From NCBI GenBank assembly GCA_016285075.1, contig JAEEQB010000017.1, positions 1 to 64,000 on the forward strand: a stretch of 64,000 nt of DNA. The letters run 5' to 3'. Numbering within the stretch: the stretch's first letter is position 1; the number at the start of each line of letters is the position of its first letter. Shown here one piece after another: positions 55,941-64,000 of the stretch. A program made the position numbers and the translations under genes. Origin of the DNA: Prevotella sp. (GTDB lineage Bacteria > Bacteroidota > Bacteroidia > Bacteroidales > Bacteroidaceae). The notes beneath the pieces are model-generated. The model saw only the letters and a program-made list of their open reading frames with translations, was not told where the DNA came from and searched no databases.

Positions 55941-58136
55941 CTACTTTAAGAAATCCTCAAAATACTGGGTGATACGTTCATGCAGGTGCACACTTGCATG
56001 GCCTCGCATGTTGTGCTCCTCGCCCGGATAGGCGAAAAAGTCGGGATGAGTGCCTGCCTTGATACAGGCGTCGAGGAATGACAGGCAGTGCTGGAGCACC
56101 ACGGTGTTGTCGTTGTATCCCGTGATGATCTGCAGGCGCCCCTTCAGGTTGCCTGCCTTGTTGATGAGGCTGGTCTTCTCGTAGCCCTCGGGGTTCTGCT
56201 GTGGCGTGTCCATGTACCGTTCGCCATACATCACCTCGTACCATTTCCAGTCGATGACGGGACCTCCGGCTACGCCTGCCTTGAACACGTCGGGATAGTT
56301 GGTCATGAGCGAGATGGTCATGAAACCTCCGAACGACCAGCCGTGAACACCCAGGCGACTGGCATCGACGTAGGGCAGGCTCTTCAGATAGTCCACACCC
56401 TTCATCTGGTCCTGCATCTCAATCTGTCCCAACTGGCGGAAGGTGGCCTGTTCGAAGGCCAGGCCACGGTTCTCTGACCCACGGTTGTCAAGGATGAAGA
56501 CGATGTAGCCCTTCTGTGCCATATAGGTCTCCCAGGAACGGCTGCTCCAGTGCCAGGAGGCATCCACATTGTGGGCATGAGGACCGCCGTAGACATAGAC
56601 CACGGTAGGATATTTCTTTGTAGGGTCGAAGTCGTGGGGCTTCACCATGCGGAAATACAGGTCGGTAGTGCCATCGGCAGCCTTCAGGGTGCCGTTCTCA
56701 AAGAGGGGCTGCTGGTAGTCCTTCCACGGGTCCTCGGAAGTGAGCAGACGCAGACTCTTGTTCTTGGATGTCGTCAAGAGGTCGATGTTGCGGGGTACGT
56801 CGGGCTCTGTATATCTGTCGTAAAGCAGTGCCCCGGATGCGGAAAGGGTAGCGCGATGGACTCCCTTGCCATGGTCCAACAGGGTACGGTGGCCCGTCTT
56901 GATGTCAACGGCAAAGAGGTTGCGCTGGAGAGGGTTCAGCTCGTTGCTGGCAATGATGACGGACTGGGTCTTGCGGTTGAAGCCCAGCACGTCGAGCACT
57001 ACCCATGGACCACTGGTGAGCTGGCGCAGCTGCTCACCCTTGAGATTGTGCAGGTAGAGGTGGTTGTAGCCGTCCTGCTGGCTCTGGCGGATGAAAAGAC
57101 CGTCATTCCAGGGCAGGAACACGATGGGGTGGAGAGGCTCCACGTATTTGTCGGAGGTCTCTCGGCAGAGCTCCTGCAGGCGTTGCCCGGTGGCAGCATC
57201 GTAGCTGACAAGGCGACAGTCGTTCTGGTCGCGGTTCAGTTCGTAGAGATAGACGGTCTTGGCGTCAGGGCTCCAGGCGATGTTTGAGAAGTATATGGGG
57301 GTGGAGCTGGGAGCATCGTCCCCACTGATGGAACCGACGGGTGTCTTCAGGTAGACGGTCTTTCCTGTCGACAGGTCATAGACACCAATGGTCACTACGT
57401 GGCTGTTCATGCCAGCCATGGGATATTTGTCGGGCTCATAGGTGGCCTCGCGGGGGAAAATGTCTACCTGCGGATAGTCGGTCACCATGCTCTGGTCCAT
57501 GCGGTAGAAGGCGAGACGCTGGCCGTCGGGACTCCAGAAGGTACCTTTGTCAATGCCGAACTCATTGCGGTGGACACTCTGTCCATATACGATCTCACGG
57601 CTGCCATCGGTGGTCAGCTGGTGTTTTTTCCCCTGACCATCGGCAATGTACAGCTGGTGGTCTTCCACATAGGCCGTAGCCCGGGAGGCGCTGCTCCAGT
57701 CGTAGGCGGTCTGTCCGGCAATGCTGTCTTGCCACACCACCTGGTGCTTCTTGAAATCGACAAGCAGTACAGCATGGCGGTTGCCAACCTGCACCAAGGG
57801 CTTGTCGGGGTAGGGGAAGGTGACGTTCATCAGGTGGCGTACATAGCGTTCCTCATCACTTCCCACCCACTGGTTGATCTGCTCGAGGGTGAAGAGCTGT
57901 TTCTTCTTGCCTGTCTTGGCATCGATGGTGTTGCACTCCTCCACGTCGGTCTGTATCAGCTGGTCGCCCCACCATGTGAGCCACATGTTCTTGGGCTGCA
58001 TGTTGTGGTAGTTGGTTCCACCGAAGTTCAGGTCTTCGAGTGTGAAGAGTTTTTGCTGGGCTGTCATAGGGAGGGCTGTTGCCAAAAGCACTGCGCAGAT
58101 GGCGCAGCGCAGAATGAATATCGTTTTAATCTTCAT
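55941..58136 (-). CDS. Dipeptidyl peptidase IV (S9B family)
   Basis: A 731-residue secreted serine peptidase that removes X-Pro dipeptides from peptide N-termini. ATG 58136 gives a clear signal peptide (MKIKTIFILRCAICAVLL, cut after ALPMTAQ); a longer frame upstream overlaps the methyltransferase gene. Beta-propeller region about 30-480 with KGTFWSPDGQRLAFYRMDQS; alpha/beta-hydrolase with Ser601 (GWSFGG), Asp676 (GYNDNT) and His708 (GEEHN). All three catalytic residues are present. Probably periplasmic. Overlaps the upstream methyltransferase gene by 11 bp, so translationally coupled. Confidence 0.93.
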   Translation of the reverse strand: MKIKTIFILRCAICAVLLATALPMTAQQKLFTLEDLNFGGTNYHNMQPKNMWLTWWGDQLIQTDVEECNTIDAKTGKKKQLFTLEQINQWVGSDEERYVRHLMNVTFPYPDKPLVQVGNRHAVLLVDFKKHQVVWQDSIAGQTAYDWSSASRATAYVEDHQLYIADGQGKKHQLTTDGSREIVYGQSVHRNEFGIDKGTFWSPDGQRLAFYRMDQSMVTDYPQVDIFPREATYEPDKYPMAGMNSHVVTIGVYDLSTGKTVYLKTPVGSISGDDAPSSTPIYFSNIAWSPDAKTVYLYELNRDQNDCRLVSYDAATGQRLQELCRETSDKYVEPLHPIVFLPWNDGLFIRQSQQDGYNHLYLHNLKGEQLRQLTSGPWVVLDVLGFNRKTQSVIIASNELNPLQRNLFAVDIKTGHRTLLDHGKGVHRATLSASGALLYDRYTEPDVPRNIDLLTTSKNKSLRLLTSEDPWKDYQQPLFENGTLKAADGTTDLYFRMVKPHDFDPTKKYPTVVYVYGGPHAHNVDASWHWSSRSWETYMAQKGYIVFILDNRGSENRGLAFEQATFRQLGQIEMQDQMKGVDYLKSLPYVDASRLGVHGWSFGGFMTISLMTNYPDVFKAGVAGGPVIDWKWYEVMYGERYMDTPQQNPEGYEKTSLINKAGNLKGRLQIITGYNDNTVVLQHCLSFLDACIKAGTHPDFFAYPGEEHNMRGHASVHLHERITQYFEDFLK

Positions 58137-59730
58137 CGTCGTCGAAATGATGGTTCTGTTTGCCAAAGTTACGTTTGCCCGTAGTCTTCCCCTTGCCAGG
58201 TCCCTTACCGAATCCCGGTTTCCCGAACCCTCTCTTGTCGGGGCGTTGGCTGCGGTCGAACCGCTTTCCTCCGTCACGGCGGTCCTTGGAGCCTGGTTTC
58301 CCGTCGCGTCGTTCTCCGCGGCTGAAGCCTCCGGGACGGTCGGAACGCTTGAACTCTCTTCTCTCGTCCCTGGCCTCTCTTCTCTCGCCTCTTGCTTCCC
58401 GCCGTTCTCCTTTCATGTCGTGGCGATGGAAGGTGAAGGAACGGATGTCGCCTTCCTCATTGGCCTCCTGCTCCTCAAGGCGCTGCTTGAACTCACGGTT
58501 TTTCTTGAAGCGGTGCTTCTCGGCCATCAGACGTTTCTCCTCTTCGGTCTTCACGGTGTTGCCTTCCTGGGTGAACACCTTCATCTTGCCTTCGAACATC
58601 TGGTACTTGCGCAGCTCGCACTCCAGCGAACCGTTGTAGAGCGGGGTCTTCAGGCTGGGTTTCAGGCCTATCTGGTCGAAGCACTCCTCACGATAGGAGA
58701 GCACCCAGGCATCATTCCCCTGGAACTCGTGCTTGAACCGTTCTCCCATCATCTTATAGGTGCCCAGGAGGTCGGGTGTGGAGATACGTTCGCCATAGGG
58801 TGGGTTGGTGACGATGATGCTTTTCTCTGCGGGGTGGGTGAAGTCCTTGAAGTCCTTCTGGTCAATGGTGATGCAGTCGCTGAGTCCGGTAGCCTTCACA
58901 TTGAGACGGGCGGTGTTCACTGCCTTCATCTCGATGTCGTAGCCGTAGATGTGGTGGGTGAACTCCCTTTCCTGAGAGTCGTCATTATAGATGCGGTCGA
59001 AAAGCTCGGCATCGAAGTCGGGCCATTTCTCGAAGGCAAACTCCTTGCGGAACAGGCCTGGTGCCATGTTACGGGCAATGAGGGCAGCCTCGATGGGCAG
59101 GGTGCCTGAGCCGCACATCGGGTCGATGAAGTCACATTCGCCCTCCCAACCTGTCATGAGGATGATGCCCGCAGCCAACACTTCGTTGAGGGGGGCCTCG
59201 ACCGATTCCTGACGGTAGCCACGACGGTGCAGCGACTCTCCGCTGGAGTCGAGGCAGAGGGTGCACGAGCTCTCGCCAGGCGCTACGTCAGCAATGTGGA
59301 TGTGGAGCCTGAGGTCGGGGTTGCTGACGGAGATGTTGGGGCGTTTGCCCGTCTTCTCGCGGAACTGGTCGACGATGGCATCCTTCACTTTGTAACTGAC
59401 GAACTTCGAATGACGGAACTCTTCAGAGAAGACCACAGCGTCTACAGCAAAGGTCTTGTCGAGGTCGAGGTACTGACTCCAGTCCATCTTCATCACCTCG
59501 TTGTACACGTCCTCGGCAGAGAGGGCGCGGAAATGGGCGATGGGCTTGAGAATGCGGATGGCAGTATGGAGTTGGAAGTTAGCACGATAAAGCAGTTCCT
59601 TGTCGCCGGTGAACGACACCATGCGTCTGCCTATCTGTACGTCGTTAGCCCCCAATTGGGTCAGTTCCTTCGCCAAAACGGGCTCAAGTCCCATAAAGGT
59701 CTTGGCGATGATTTCAAATGTCTGTTCCAT
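58126..59730 (-). CDS. THUMP-domain 23S rRNA (guanine-N2) methyltransferase (RlmL/YpsC type)
   Basis: A 534-residue rRNA methyltransferase. THUMP RNA-binding domain about 45-160; UPF0020 methyltransferase domain with SAM motif DPMCGSGT (203-210) and catalytic NPPYGE (309-314). Matches the N-terminal half of E. coli RlmL, which methylates G2445. After about residue 390 it has a long basic tail with GERREAR repeats and then GFGKPGFGKGPGKG, likely to hold RNA. First gene of a short operon with DPP-IV. Promoter 29 bp upstream. Confidence 0.88.
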   Translation of the reverse strand: MEQTFEIIAKTFMGLEPVLAKELTQLGANDVQIGRRMVSFTGDKELLYRANFQLHTAIRILKPIAHFRALSAEDVYNEVMKMDWSQYLDLDKTFAVDAVVFSEEFRHSKFVSYKVKDAIVDQFREKTGKRPNISVSNPDLRLHIHIADVAPGESSCTLCLDSSGESLHRRGYRQESVEAPLNEVLAAGIILMTGWEGECDFIDPMCGSGTLPIEAALIARNMAPGLFRKEFAFEKWPDFDAELFDRIYNDDSQEREFTHHIYGYDIEMKAVNTARLNVKATGLSDCITIDQKDFKDFTHPAEKSIIVTNPPYGERISTPDLLGTYKMMGERFKHEFQGNDAWVLSYREECFDQIGLKPSLKTPLYNGSLECELRKYQMFEGKMKVFTQEGNTVKTEEEKRLMAEKHRFKKNREFKQRLEEQEANEEGDIRSFTFHRHDMKGERREARGERREARDERREFKRSDRPGGFSRGERRDGKPGSKDRRDGGKRFDRSQRPDKRGFGKPGFGKGPGKGKTTGKRNFGKQNHHFDDDED

Positions 59731-59758
59731 TATGTAATAAAAATACGTATTTCGGCTG

Positions 59759-59790
59759 CAAAGGTACGAATAAGCGAGCGAAACACCAAA
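59759..59790 (-). promoter_or_regulatory. Promoter of the methyltransferase/DPP-IV operon
   Basis: Minus strand: TTTG at 59787-59790, 20 bp, then TACCTTTG at 59759-59766. A full match to the Bacteroidetes housekeeping promoter, in contrast to the half-site promoters that lack a TTTG box. Confidence 0.85.
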
Positions 59791-59940
59791 TAAATTTGAG
59801 TGTTTCTGAGCGAAAGTACTTTCGAACGCAGTTCAGAGGTACCAATAAGCGAGCAAAAAGCCAAATAAAATTTGTACTTTTTCGAGCGTGAGTACCTAAG
59901 ACCGAAGGTCAAAGGTACGAAAAAAGTGAGCAAAATACCA
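59767..59940. repeat. Interspersed repeats with AGGTACnAATAAGCGAG arms
   Basis: Three degenerate units of the type AGGTACGAATAAGCGAG plus AGTACTTTCG arms, between two divergent genes; the same family occurs at 34480-34580. The element carries -7-like TACCTTTG text, so it can supply promoters. Confidence 0.6.
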
Positions 59941-59956
59941 AATATTTATAAAAATA

Positions 59957-59988
59957 TTTCGAAATATGGAAAATAATGTGTAATTTTG
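59957..59988 (+). promoter_or_regulatory. Promoter of the histidine kinase/parC genes
   Basis: TTTC at 59957-59960, 20 bp, then TAATTTTG at 59981-59988. Its position argues against the in-frame ATG at 59976 as the start codon. Confidence 0.65.
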
Positions 59989-60026
59989 CGCTGATGTTAG
60001 GATTACTATTAGCCATAGAAGTACAA

Positions 60027-61241
60027 ATGAATCTCACTGCCATCATCATTTGGGTGTTGGCGGGGTTGGCTGTGTTGGGTTCAATACTGCTTATTTTCCT
60101 GCAGCAGCGCACCAAGAAAGAACTGAAATATGAACTGTCGCAGTTGTCCAAGATGAATGAGAACAACGTGGAGTTCGAATTCATCCTGAAGGCGCTGCAG
60201 CTGGCTACATGGCATGTCAACGTTGAAAGCAGGACCTTGGTCTATGACTATGACTTCCGCAAGAAAAATACGGAATGGGCAGCACTGGTCGATGGGTCTC
60301 CCATGTCCGAGGGAACAAAGCTGCTGGTAGATGAGGATGCCCCACGCATCACCAAGGCATTGGAGGATATCTGTACAGGCAAGACTGCAGAGTATCATCA
60401 GGAATACCGTGTGAAGATACCCCATACATCGAGTTTCTACTGGGAGGAGAGCACAGCCATCGTTGCTGAACGCGACATTGACGGGCATCCGCTGAGGCTG
60501 GTGGGTACCTCCATGCGAATCGATGAACGGAAACGCATGGAGGAAGCGTTGGTCAATGCGCGTAATCAGGCAGAGGAGAGCAACCACCTGAAGTCGGCCT
60601 TCATTGCCAACATGAGTCACGAGATACGGACCCCGCTCAATGCCATCATAGGATTCACCAGCCTGTTGCCCGATGTGTCGGGTGATGAGGAACGCAAGGA
60701 GCTGATAGACCTGATCCAGGAGAACAACCAGAAGCTGCTGCAGATCATTGACGATGTGATGAACATCTCGAAGATTGAGTCTGGCGATTCGGTTCCTGTC
60801 ATGTCGATGGTGGAGTTGAACATGACGCTGACAAGTGTGATAGACCGCCTGAAGGTACGTATAAAGAAAGGTGTGAGCCTTGTCACCCAGTTCCCCAAGC
60901 CCGAACAGTACATAACGACGGATGTCAACCACCTGATGGAAATGGTGAAACACCTGCTGCTGAATGCCTTGAAGTTTACCGAAAAGGGAAGTGTTGTCGT
61001 GGGCTATGACCAGCCTGTTGACAAACATATACGTATCTGGGTGAAAGATACGGGAAAGGGAATACCACAAGATCAGTTCGAACGGATCTTTGAACGCTTC
61101 TACAAGATTGACGAGTTCGTCCCAGGTGCCGGGTTGGGACTTCCCATCTGCCGGACAATGGCACAGTCACTGGGAGGAAAGATAACCGTGGAGTCTGCTC
61201 CGGGAGAAGGGGCCTGCTTCACGATAGAGATTCCCTGCTAG
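60027..61241 (+). CDS. PAS-containing sensor histidine kinase
   Basis: A 404-residue membrane kinase. ATG 60027 is chosen because the promoter overlaps the two earlier in-frame ATGs (59976, 59994). One transmembrane helix 5-25; PAS-like sensor about 50-165; HisKA with phospho-His198 in NMSHEIRTPLN; then a GHKL domain with NALKFTEKG, DTGKGIP and GAGLGLPI. No receiver domain and no response regulator gene in view, so its partner is elsewhere. parC follows 36 bp later. Confidence 0.88.
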   Translation: MNLTAIIIWVLAGLAVLGSILLIFLQQRTKKELKYELSQLSKMNENNVEFEFILKALQLATWHVNVESRTLVYDYDFRKKNTEWAALVDGSPMSEGTKLLVDEDAPRITKALEDICTGKTAEYHQEYRVKIPHTSSFYWEESTAIVAERDIDGHPLRLVGTSMRIDERKRMEEALVNARNQAEESNHLKSAFIANMSHEIRTPLNAIIGFTSLLPDVSGDEERKELIDLIQENNQKLLQIIDDVMNISKIESGDSVPVMSMVELNMTLTSVIDRLKVRIKKGVSLVTQFPKPEQYITTDVNHLMEMVKHLLLNALKFTEKGSVVVGYDQPVDKHIRIWVKDTGKGIPQDQFERIFERFYKIDEFVPGAGLGLPICRTMAQSLGGKITVESAPGEGACFTIEIPC

Positions 61242-61277
61242 CACCGGTTCATTGAAGAAAGAAAACTTAAAACGACT

Positions 61278-64000
61278 ATGGATGACGAAATAAAAGACCA
61301 GAATAGCCTGGAGAATCCGGAAGAAACAGACAATACGCTTACCCAGGATACCCCAGACTCCCAAGAAGCCCATTCCGACTATAAGCCCGTCAACCGTTTT
61401 GACGCTGCTGTTGTCCATCACCTCAGCGGTATGTATCAGAACTGGTTCCTCGACTATGCCAGCTACGTAATCCTGGAACGTGCAGTGCCCAACATCGAGG
61501 ATGGCTTCAAACCTGTGCAGCGACGTATCATGCACTCCATGAAACGCATGGACGATGGACGGTATAACAAAGTGGCCAATATCGTGGGACATACCATGCA
61601 GTTCCATCCCCACGGCGATGCCTCCATTGGCGACGCACTGGTGCAGCTGGGACAGAAGGACCTGCTGGTGGATACGCAGGGAAACTGGGGAAACATCCTG
61701 ACAGGCGACCGGGCTGCCGCTCCACGATATATCGAAGCAAGGCTATCGAAGTTTGCCCTGGATACCGTGTTCAACCCCAAGACCACGGAGTGGCAGCTGA
61801 GCTACGACGGACGTAACAAGGAACCCATCACGTTGCCGGTGAAGTTCCCCTTGCTGCTGGCACAGGGAGCAGAGGGTATTGCCGTGGGACTGAGCTCGAA
61901 GATCATGCCTCATAACTTCAACGAGATCTGCGATGCTGCCATCCAGTACCTGCATGGCGAGGATTTCCAACTCTATCCCGACTTCCAGACCGGCGGGTCC
62001 ATCGACGTGACGAAATACAACGACGGACAGCGGGGAGGTGTGCTGAAGGTAAGGGCAAAAATAGAGAAGCTGGACCAGAAGACGCTTGTCATCCGCGAGT
62101 TGCCTTTCTCGAAAACGGTGAGCACCCTCTGCGAAAGCATCACCAAGGCCATTGAGAAGGGTAAGATCAAGGCACGCCGTGTGGATGACCTGACCTCGGC
62201 GCAGGTGGAGATCCTGGTACATCTGGCTCCCGGCGTCTCGTCGGACAAGACACTCGACGCACTCTATGCCTTTACTGACTGCGAGATCAACATATCGCCC
62301 AACTGCTGTGTCATCGACGGACAACGGCCTCAGTTCCTGACAGTGTCTGATGTGCTGCGCCACAGCGTGGAACGAACCAAGGACCTGATCCGGCAGGAAC
62401 TCGAGATACGCAAGGGCGAACTGCTGGAGCAGTATCATTTCTGCTCGCTCGAGAAGATCTTCATCGAGGAGCGTATCTACAAGGATAAGAAGTTTGAGCA
62501 GGCTCCCACCATCGATGCTGTCTGCGAACATATCGACGAACGGCTCACTCCCTATTATCCCAGTCTGGTGCGCGAAGTGACGAAGGATGACATCCTGAAG
62601 CTGCTGGAGATCAAGATGCAACGCATCCTGAAGTTCAACAAGGACAAGGCCGATGAGCTGATGGCACGGATCAAGGCTGAAATAGAAGACATTGACCGTG
62701 ACCTGGCCAACATGGTGGAAGTCACCGCATCGTGGTTCCAGTTCCTCAAGGACAAATACGGCAAGGATCATCCGCGGTTGACGGAAATACGCAACTTTGA
62801 CACGATTGAAGCCACCAAGGTGGCCGAGGCCAACCAGAAACTATACATCAACCGTCAGGACGGATTCATAGGAACAGGCCTGAAGAAAGATGAGTTCGTG
62901 TGCAACTGCTCCGACATCGACGATATCATCATCTTCTACAAGGAAGGAAAGTACAAGGTGATACGTGTGGCCGAAAAGATTTTTGTGGGAAAGAATGTGC
63001 TGCATGTCCAGGTGTTCAAGAAGAACGATACACGTACCATCTATAATGTGGTCTACCGTGACGGAAAGAAGGGCTCCTATTTCATCAAGCGTTTCAATGT
63101 GACCAGTATGACACGTGACAAGGAGTATGACCTGACCCAGGGCACGCCGGGGTCCAAGGTGATGTACTTCACGGCCAATCCCAATGGCGAGGCCGAGGTG
63201 ATCAAGGTGACTCTCGACCCCAACCCCAAGCTCAAGAAGATTTTCATAGACAAGGACTTCTCGGAAGTCATGATCAAGGGACGTGCCTCGAAGGGCAATC
63301 TGCTGACGAAGAACTCTGTCCACCGCATCGGACTGAAGAGCCGTGGACACTCCACCCTGGGAGGGCGCAAGGTGTGGTACGACCCTGACGTGAACCGACT
63401 GAACTACGATGAACACGGACAGCTGCTCGGTGAGTTCTTTGACGAGGACCAGATCCTGGTAGTACTCGACAACGGAGATTTCTACCTGACCAACTTCGAT
63501 GTGAACAACCACTATGAGACCAACATCCTGCGTATTGAGAAATGGAAACAGGACAAGGTGTGGAGTGCTGTGCTGTGGGATGCCGATAACCAGGGCTACC
63601 CCTATCTCAAGCGGTTCCTCATGGAGGCTGTCAGACGCAAGCAGAACTTCCTGGGTGACAATCCCGCTTCGAAGCTCATCCTACTCACCGACCAGGTCTA
63701 CCCACGACTGCAGGTCACCTATGGCGGTGCCGATGAGTTCCGTGGCAGCGAAGAGATTGATGCCGAGCAGTTCATCACCGTCAAGGGTTTCAAGGCCAAA
63801 GGAAAACGAATCAGCACATGGCAGATAGAGAGCATCACCGAACTGGAACCTGTCCGTTTCCCGGAGGAACCTGCCGAACCTGCAGACCAGGGGGATGACG
63901 AAGAGACAGAAGAGAATCTCGATCCCGATGCAGGCAAGTCCGAACAGCAGATCATCGATGAGATAACAGGGCAGACCAGCCTGTTCTCTGACGAAGACTT
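61278..64000 (+). CDS. parC: DNA topoisomerase IV subunit A (runs off the window)
   Basis: 907 codons visible, open at the right edge. Topoisomerase IV with ParE decatenates and relaxes DNA. The acidic N-terminus is 40 residues; catalytic region HPHGDASIGDAL (110-121) and active-site Tyr151 in GDRAAAPRYIEARL. A C-terminal beta-propeller domain (from about 520) and an acidic end follow. Assigned to ParC rather than GyrA from the QNWFLDYASYVILERAVPN start and lack of a GyrA box in the part seen; GyrA remains possible. Confidence 0.88.
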   Translation, partial: MDDEIKDQNSLENPEETDNTLTQDTPDSQEAHSDYKPVNRFDAAVVHHLSGMYQNWFLDYASYVILERAVPNIEDGFKPVQRRIMHSMKRMDDGRYNKVANIVGHTMQFHPHGDASIGDALVQLGQKDLLVDTQGNWGNILTGDRAAAPRYIEARLSKFALDTVFNPKTTEWQLSYDGRNKEPITLPVKFPLLLAQGAEGIAVGLSSKIMPHNFNEICDAAIQYLHGEDFQLYPDFQTGGSIDVTKYNDGQRGGVLKVRAKIEKLDQKTLVIRELPFSKTVSTLCESITKAIEKGKIKARRVDDLTSAQVEILVHLAPGVSSDKTLDALYAFTDCEINISPNCCVIDGQRPQFLTVSDVLRHSVERTKDLIRQELEIRKGELLEQYHFCSLEKIFIEERIYKDKKFEQAPTIDAVCEHIDERLTPYYPSLVREVTKDDILKLLEIKMQRILKFNKDKADELMARIKAEIEDIDRDLANMVEVTASWFQFLKDKYGKDHPRLTEIRNFDTIEATKVAEANQKLYINRQDGFIGTGLKKDEFVCNCSDIDDIIIFYKEGKYKVIRVAEKIFVGKNVLHVQVFKKNDTRTIYNVVYRDGKKGSYFIKRFNVTSMTRDKEYDLTQGTPGSKVMYFTANPNGEAEVIKVTLDPNPKLKKIFIDKDFSEVMIKGRASKGNLLTKNSVHRIGLKSRGHSTLGGRKVWYDPDVNRLNYDEHGQLLGEFFDEDQILVVLDNGDFYLTNFDVNNHYETNILRIEKWKQDKVWSAVLWDADNQGYPYLKRFLMEAVRRKQNFLGDNPASKLILLTDQVYPRLQVTYGGADEFRGSEEIDAEQFITVKGFKAKGKRISTWQIESITELEPVRFPEEPAEPADQGDDEETEENLDPDAGKSEQQIIDEITGQTSLFSDED

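Overview
The window comes from a Bacteroidales chromosome and looks most like Prevotella or a close relative. Supporting signs are TAnnTTTG -7 promoter elements with few Shine-Dalgarno sites, many lipoproteins whose lipidated Cys is followed by an Asp run (the known Bacteroidetes surface-export type), BACON-like domains, the DUF4248/HU/'smalltalk'/amidase cassette, DPP-IV and a PTP-like phytase. The phytase would fit a gut or rumen habitat, but that is inference.

Layout. (1) 1-10.4 kb, minus strand: one run of lipoprotein genes, with a truncated copy at the left edge, three MACPF-type (perforin-like) lipoproteins and members of a large paralogous family. (2) 10.4-18 kb: four more family members and a decayed fragment. 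(3) 18.3-21.3 kb: a regulatory operon encoding a membrane PP2C phosphatase fused to an RsbW-like kinase, a STAS protein and a coiled-coil AraC-type regulator. (4) 21.7-34 kb: a periplasmic-binding-protein/legumain-protease fusion, a second binding-protein-like lipoprotein and three family members. (5) 34.7-43.6 kb, plus strand: hipBA, an IS1634-type element with a 71-bp target duplication, then a VapE/DUF4248/HU/smalltalk/amidase cassette. (6) 43.9-54.7 kb, minus strand: five lipoproteins, including a phytase and a 5'-nucleotidase. (7) 55-64 kb: housekeeping genes (DPP-IV, rRNA methyltransferase, histidine kinase, parC running off the end).

The most interesting signal is that these minus-strand lipoprotein and regulator operons share one promoter design. 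A -7 element (TAnnTTTG) is preceded by half-site GCGACA about 60 bp upstream, a second about 19-20 bp further, and an inverted half-site TGTCGC about 30 bp beyond that. I find it six times (10.3, 15.8, 21.4, 28.5, 34.3 and 54.8 kb), each time at the head of a minus-strand run, including the phosphatase/STAS/AraC operon. This suggests a single regulon of surface lipoproteins: 11 paralogues with one N-terminal domain, MACPF proteins, a receptor-protease fusion and phosphatases.

A second theme is that short repeats, mostly of 7-bp period, lie inside genes. GCATAAT arrays encode the hydrophobic core of nine lipoprotein signal peptides, and other repeats sit in the PP2C domain, the legumain domain and VapE. 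Because 7 is not a multiple of 3, slippage in the signal-peptide arrays would switch genes on or off. No rRNA, tRNA or CRISPR was recognised.
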